Part shown: in pieces, positions 6,928 through 12,524 of the stretch
Position numbering within the stretch: the stretch's first letter is position 1
How the letters are laid out: each line of letters starts with the position of its first letter
Assembly: GCA_964576715.1 (NCBI GenBank)
Contig: CAZNWE010000101.1
Span: forward strand, 1 to 12,524
From: SLRI01 sp964576715
GTDB taxonomy: Bacteria; Pseudomonadota; Alphaproteobacteria; Geminicoccales; Geminicoccaceae
DNA: 12,524 bases
Direction: 5' to 3'
Made by a program: the position numbers and the translations under genes
Notes under the pieces: model-generated
What the model was told of the DNA's origin: nothing
Seen by the model: the letters and a program-made list of their open reading frames with translations, nothing else
Database searches by the model: none

Positions 6928-6989
6928 TTCGCTTTTAGGTTATCCATCAGCCGGGTTGCGGCGCTGGTGCTGGCCAACTGGAGAAGCCC

Positions 6990-7856
6990 GTGAGCTTGGC
7001 GCCCGCGGTCGATCGACGTAGCGCATTACGGCATCTGGCCGGGCTCGCACTTGGGCTGGGACCGGGCCTCGCGGCAGCGGCTCGGGCGCGCGCCGGGGAC
7101 GCGCGGGGCGAGCCGCTCTTGCTCGGCATCTTCCCCTACCTGCCGGCGTTGCAGATCGGCCGGCGTTTCGGACCGCTGGCCGGCGCCTTTGCCGAACTCT
7201 GCGGTCGGCCGGTGAGCCTGAAAACGAAAAGCACGTTCTCGGCCTTTCGCGACCTTCTGCTCGTCGGCCATTACGACCTCGCCCTCTTGCACCCGTTCCT
7301 CTATGCCGACGCGGCGGCGGTGCAGGACTATCGACCGCTGGGCCGGCTGCGCGAGGATCTGGCGGCGGTCCTCGTGGCACGTGCGGGGCGCCGGGTGGCG
7401 AGTTTCGCCGATCTGCGTGGCCAGACCATCGCCGTGCCGCCGCGCCTCTCGGCAGTGGCGCAACTGGTCGAACACGAACTCGCCCGCGACGGCCTGGCGG
7501 GACCGGATGGCGTGCACCTAGCATTCCACCGCAGCAAGACCGCCTGCCTGCATGCAGTCGCCAGCGATCTGGCCGCCGCCTGCGCGCTGCCGCCCTTCGC
7601 CCTCGACCAGCTGGCCGCGTTCGCGCCGGTCGCTATGGAGCCCAAGTTCCAGACGCCGGCGATCCCGGGCCTCGTGCTGGTCGTGCACGGCCGTCTCGGT
7701 CAGGCGCACATCGCCGAGCTCGGCCGGGCGGTTCTCGGTTGGGCGGACGAGCCGGCGGGCCGCGAGCTGCTGCGCGCGCTCGGCTGGACCGCGCTCGTCG
7801 CCGTGCAGCCCGGCGAATACGACAGGACCAGGCTGACGCTGCTGGTCGAGCACTGA
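6990..7856 (+). CDS. PhnD-like periplasmic substrate-binding protein (orphan, sensory cassette)
   Basis: This encodes 288 residues of the phosphate/phosphite/phosphonate-binding (PhnD-type) fold. The N-terminus has a twin-arginine-like export signal ('DRRSALRHLAGLALGLG', then 'AAARARA' with a likely cleavage site near residue 35). The first lobe begins 'LLLGIFPYLPALQI' (about residue 43) and contains 'HYDLALLHPFLYADA'. The second lobe starts with 'FADLRGQTIAVPPRLSAV' (about residue 139). The ligand cannot be told from sequence; the family also includes proteins that do not bind phosphonates. No permease or ATPase gene is adjacent, so import is unlikely. Its stop overlaps by one base (TGATG) the start of a membrane GGDEF-EAL protein, which suggests it is that protein's ligand sensor. 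The start is GTG at 6990, with GGAG at 6980-6983 six bases upstream; the frame is closed by TAG at 6936. Confidence 0.88.
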   Translation: MSLAPAVDRRSALRHLAGLALGLGPGLAAAARARAGDARGEPLLLGIFPYLPALQIGRRFGPLAGAFAELCGRPVSLKTKSTFSAFRDLLLVGHYDLALLHPFLYADAAAVQDYRPLGRLREDLAAVLVARAGRRVASFADLRGQTIAVPPRLSAVAQLVEHELARDGLAGPDGVHLAFHRSKTACLHAVASDLAAACALPPFALDQLAAFAPVAMEPKFQTPAIPGLVLVVHGRLGQAHIAELGRAVLGWADEPAGRELLRALGWTALVAVQPGEYDRTRLTLLVEH

Positions 7857-10570
7857 TGCCGCTTCGGCTCTCGCTACGCTGGCGCTTCGTTCTCGTGATC
7901 TTCACGCTGCAGCTGGTGTTGTGCGCAGCACTTCTGTTCTTCACGCTGCGCCAGCATCTGACCAGCCAGGTCGAGCTCTGGCAGCGGGCGGACCGGCATC
8001 TCGTGACCCTGCTCGCCGACCTCAGCCGCGTGGCGCTGATCACCGACGACTACACCGAGTTGCAGGCATTCATCAACGAGACTGCCAGCTCCAGGCGCTT
8101 CGCCGACATGATCCTCGCCGATCTCGGCGGTCGCATCGTCGCCGCCAAGGATCCGCGCCGGCTGGGCGATCGGCTGACCGGCGAACCGGAGACGCCGCAG
8201 CCGGGGCAGTGGCTGCTCGAGGTGACGATCGGGCAGCACCAGCTCGGCGTCCTCGCCGTGACACTGAGCGACGTCGCACTCCACGCCAGCTTCCGCGAGG
8301 CGTACCGGCGCGGCACCGTGATCGCCGCCGCCGGAATCGCCTTGATGGCCCTGTCGGCCTATTGGTTCGGCGGGCTGCTGACGCATCGGCTGGAACGCCT
8401 CGCCCAGACCGCCGATCGGATCAGCGCCGGTGACGACCAGGCCCGGGCGTCGATCGAGGGTGAGGATGCGGTCGACCGCGTCGGCGGTGCCATGAACTCG
8501 ATGCTCGATCGTCTGACCGACAATCTCAAGGCGCTGCGGCTCGCGCATGAGCGGCTGACGCTACCCACGGAAGCGATGAACGACGGCTTCGCCGTCTGGG
8601 ACGGGCAAGATCGCCTGGTGCTCAACAACAGTCGATTCCAGGCATTCTTTGCTGGCCTCGACGTGGCACAGGGCAACCGGCCGTTCAGCGACATCCTCGA
8701 TCACCATACCCGGTTGCTGCTCGACCTCGACGACGCGGCCTATGCCGCTTGGAAGGCCGCGCGGCTCGCGGTTCGCGCGAACGGTGGCACCTGCCGCTTC
8801 CCGCTCAAGGACGGCAGGCATCTCGAGCTCAGCGAGTCGCGCATGCCGGACGGTGGCACGGTCGGCATCTACACCGACGTCACCGAGAGCGTGCGCCGCG
8901 AGGCCGCCCTCAACCGCAGCGAAGCGCGGTTGCGAACGATCATGGCATCGGTCGGCGAGGCGATCGTGACGTGCGATCGGGCCGGCCGCATCGACAGCAT
9001 GAACCCGGCGGCCGAACGGCTGTTCCAGACCACGGCCGCGGCCATGCACCGGCGGCACATGGCCGAGCTCTGCGTCCCGGACGGCCAGGGGCCGTGCGCT
9101 AGCGGCGATCTCGCCCGGCATGCCGACGGGCGCAGCTTCGAGGGGACGGGCTTGCGTGCCGATGGCAGCCGTTTCCCGCTCGAGGGGACGATCAGCCAAG
9201 CGGTGCTCGATGGCGAGAACTACTACGTCGCCGCACTGCGCGATCTGACCCGGCAAAAGGAGGCGCAGGCGGTCATCCTCTATCAGGCGACCCACGACCC
9301 GCTCACCGGCCTGCCGAACCGCACGCTGTTCGGCGAGCGCCTGGCGGAAATCCTCAAGCATGCGCAGCGCTCGGGCGAACTGGTCGCGGTGGCGTTTCTC
9401 GATATCGACCGGTTCAAGGCGATCAACGACAGCCTCGGCCATGCGATGGGCGATGCGCTCCTGGTGCAGGTCGGCGAGCGGCTGCGGGCCGCGGTGCGGG
9501 CCGAGGACACCGTGGCGCGGATGGGCGGCGACGAGTTCATCTTGATCCTGCGGGGGCTGCGCAGGCCGCACGACGCCACGATTCCGGCGCGCAAGATCAT
9601 GACGAGTCTGGAGGTCCCGATGCAGCTCGACGGCCACGAGCTCAAGATCACCGCGAGCCTCGGCATTAGTCTCTATCCCAACGACGCCCAGAACCGCGAC
9701 ACCCTGCTGCGTCACGCCGACATGGCGCTCTACTGGGCGAAGTCGCAGGGTCGCAATGCATTTCGCCTCTATGATGCCGCGCTGCACAGCGAGACCGCCG
9801 AGCGGGTCGGCCTGGAGAACGACCTGCGCCGGGCCGTTGACGGCGCCGGGCTCAGCCTGGTCTACCAGCCGCAACTCGACGTCAAGAGCGGCCGGGTCAC
9901 CGGCTTCGAGGCACTGATGCGCTGGACCCATCCCGACCGCGGTGTGGTGCCGCCCGACCGGTTCATCGGCCTCGCCGAGGAGTGCGGGCTGATCGGCCGG
10001 CTCGGCGCCTTTCTGCTCGAGCGGACGGCAGCGGATCTCGATCGATGGCGAGCCCGCAACTTCGTGCCGGGCCGGCTCGCCATCAACGTTTCGCCCCTGC
10101 AGTTTCGCGACGGCGATCTGGTAGGCGATGTCGAGCGCTTCCTGCGCAGCGCCGACCTGGCGCCCGATCAGCTCGAACTCGAGCTGACCGAGACCGCCTT
10201 GCTCGACGCCGATCGCGCCACTCGGCGCACCGTCCTGGCGCTGCATCGCCTCGGCGTCAGCCTCGCCCTCGACGATTTCGGCACCGGCTTCTCCTCGCTC
10301 AGCAACCTGCAGCGCTTTCCGGTCCAGCGGGTCAAGATCGACCGCTCGTTCGTCCGCAACATGACCCGGCGGCCGCGTGACGCGACACTCGCCAAGGCGA
10401 TCGTCGGCCTCGCCCACGGCCTCGGCATGCAGGTCGTGGCGGAAGGTGTGGAGAACGTCGTGCAGCTCGAGATGCTGGACCGTTTCGGCTGCGACGAGTG
10501 GCAAGGCTTCCTCAAGAGCCGCCCGATCGGCCCAGCTGCCGTCCCGGACCTCTGTCTCGCGAATGCCTGA
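7856..10570 (+). CDS. Membrane-bound dual GGDEF-EAL c-di-GMP enzyme with periplasmic sensor, HAMP and two PAS domains
   Basis: This encodes 904 residues, likely able to make and/or degrade c-di-GMP. Layout: TM1 (about 9-31); a periplasmic region of about 120 residues resembling CHASE8/Cache-type sensors; TM2 (about 152-173); HAMP (about 174-226); PAS of the PAS_7 type ('NDGFAVWDGQDRLVLNN', about 233-345); a second PAS (about 355-470); GGDEF (about 472-638); EAL (about 650-895). The active-site motif is GGDEF (557-561), with an intact RxxD inhibitory site (R548-D551) five residues before it. The EAL catalytic set is present: E685, N744, E776, D806/D807, K827, E863 and Q883. Both activities are therefore possible; which dominates is not predictable. 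The chosen ATG overlaps the binding-protein stop and gives a clean TM1; an upstream in-frame ATG at 7739 would add 39 Arg-rich residues. The two PAS domains may add cytoplasmic cues. Confidence 0.94.
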   Translation: MPLRLSLRWRFVLVIFTLQLVLCAALLFFTLRQHLTSQVELWQRADRHLVTLLADLSRVALITDDYTELQAFINETASSRRFADMILADLGGRIVAAKDPRRLGDRLTGEPETPQPGQWLLEVTIGQHQLGVLAVTLSDVALHASFREAYRRGTVIAAAGIALMALSAYWFGGLLTHRLERLAQTADRISAGDDQARASIEGEDAVDRVGGAMNSMLDRLTDNLKALRLAHERLTLPTEAMNDGFAVWDGQDRLVLNNSRFQAFFAGLDVAQGNRPFSDILDHHTRLLLDLDDAAYAAWKAARLAVRANGGTCRFPLKDGRHLELSESRMPDGGTVGIYTDVTESVRREAALNRSEARLRTIMASVGEAIVTCDRAGRIDSMNPAAERLFQTTAAAMHRRHMAELCVPDGQGPCASGDLARHADGRSFEGTGLRADGSRFPLEGTISQAVLDGENYYVAALRDLTRQKEAQAVILYQATHDPLTGLPNRTLFGERLAEILKHAQRSGELVAVAFLDIDRFKAINDSLGHAMGDALLVQVGERLRAAVRAEDTVARMGGDEFILILRGLRRPHDATIPARKIMTSLEVPMQLDGHELKITASLGISLYPNDAQNRDTLLRHADMALYWAKSQGRNAFRLYDAALHSETAERVGLENDLRRAVDGAGLSLVYQPQLDVKSGRVTGFEALMRWTHPDRGVVPPDRFIGLAEECGLIGRLGAFLLERTAADLDRWRARNFVPGRLAINVSPLQFRDGDLVGDVERFLRSADLAPDQLELELTETALLDADRATRRTVLALHRLGVSLALDDFGTGFSSLSNLQRFPVQRVKIDRSFVRNMTRRPRDATLAKAIVGLAHGLGMQVVAEGVENVVQLEMLDRFGCDEWQGFLKSRPIGPAAVPDLCLANA

Positions 10571-10634
10571 ACCGTTCGCTCGAAGCCCGGGCGAACCGGC
10601 GGCGAATATGGCGGACGGCCACGCCGGCCGGCAG

Positions 10635-10672
10635 CGCATCCCGCGCCGCCACGGTCGGCGACGCGGGATGCG
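10635..10672. terminator. Hairpin between convergent genes, possible bidirectional terminator
   Basis: CGCATCCCGCG (10635-10645) and CGCGGGATGCG (10662-10672) form a perfect 11-bp stem. A further CGCC/GGCG pairing (10647-10650 and 10657-10660) lies inside the 16-base loop. It sits in the 111-base gap between the GGDEF-EAL stop and the katG stop, where both transcripts should end. Only TCTT follows on the plus strand and no T-run on the minus strand, so termination may be inefficient or Rho-assisted. A weaker dyad, GTTCGC/GCGAAC (10574-10579 and 10591-10596), lies just after the GGDEF-EAL stop. Confidence 0.5.
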
Positions 10673-10681
10673 TCTTGCGGA

Positions 10682-12524
<1,843 letters not shown>

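Larger units (their letters stand above)
6623..6989. other. Divergent intergenic region between the lipoprotein and sensory cassette
   Basis: These 367 bases separate two genes reading outward, so promoters for both should lie here. The left part is GC-rich with no coding evidence. A TATAGG-like element on the minus strand (plus-strand 6732-6737) is the only -10 candidate I see for the lipoprotein gene. The centre holds several GC-rich palindromes (GCCGGCCGGC at 6816-6825; CGCGCT/AGCGCG at 6827-6839). The right part (about 6887-6946) is distinctly AT-rich. A 22-codon open frame (6925-6993) ends in a GTGA overlap with the next gene but lacks a ribosome binding site. No RNA gene is recognisable. 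Confidence 0.6.

Noticed and set aside
7739..7855. Upstream ATG start for the GGDEF-EAL gene
   Set aside because: It would add 39 Arg-rich residues inside the binding-protein gene; the ATG at 7856 gives a normal membrane N-terminus and coupled overlap.
6990..7856. Binding protein as part of a phosphonate import operon
   Set aside because: No ATPase, permease or phosphonate-catabolism gene is present; the next gene is a c-di-GMP protein overlapping its stop.
8561..10639. 692-codon frame antisense to the GGDEF-EAL gene
   Set aside because: The opposite strand encodes an unmistakable multidomain protein with all motifs in order; this frame is open only because of GC3 bias.
10571..10681. Small RNA or small gene between the convergent genes
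   Set aside because: Only hairpins are visible; no ribosome binding site with a protein-like frame and no promoter-like sequence.

Overview
This window is a GC-rich chromosomal segment with long overlapping shadow frames and strong G/C third-position bias. The protein families (IF3, ThrRS, a three-domain aminopeptidase P, a GlxA-like AraC C-terminus, a PAS_7-type GGDEF-EAL protein) fit an alphaproteobacterium. I lean towards a Rhodospirillales-like lineage, but this is inference from protein style only. I saw no rRNA, tRNA, CRISPR array, insertion sequence or phage gene.

Layout. Positions 1-1130 (+ strand) hold the 3' end of an AraC-family regulator, a small AT-richer hypothetical gene, a hairpin that overlaps the next ribosome binding site, and a GXWXG/DUF4334 protein. 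Positions 1146-5531 (- strand) form a translation block, thrS, infC and an aminopeptidase P gene. The infC stop and the peptidase start share a GTGA overlap. Positions 5684-6622 (- strand) encode a Sel1/TPR-repeat lipoprotein whose best start is a TTG with a good Shine-Dalgarno sequence. A 367-base divergent intergenic region (6623-6989) follows.

Positions 6990-10570 (+ strand) carry a two-gene sensory cassette. An orphan PhnD-like periplasmic binding protein overlaps by one base the start of a 904-residue membrane protein with a periplasmic sensor region, HAMP, two PAS domains, GGDEF and EAL. All recognisable catalytic residues of both output domains, and the c-di-GMP inhibitory site, are intact. 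This cassette is the most interesting part of the window. The binding protein probably reports a periplasmic ligand to the membrane protein, which then sets c-di-GMP levels, by analogy with NspS-MbaA of Vibrio cholerae.

Positions 10682-12524 (- strand) hold most of a catalase-peroxidase gene (katG). Its N-terminal coding part lies beyond the window edge. It converges on the GGDEF-EAL gene, and a strong 11-bp hairpin sits between the two stop codons.
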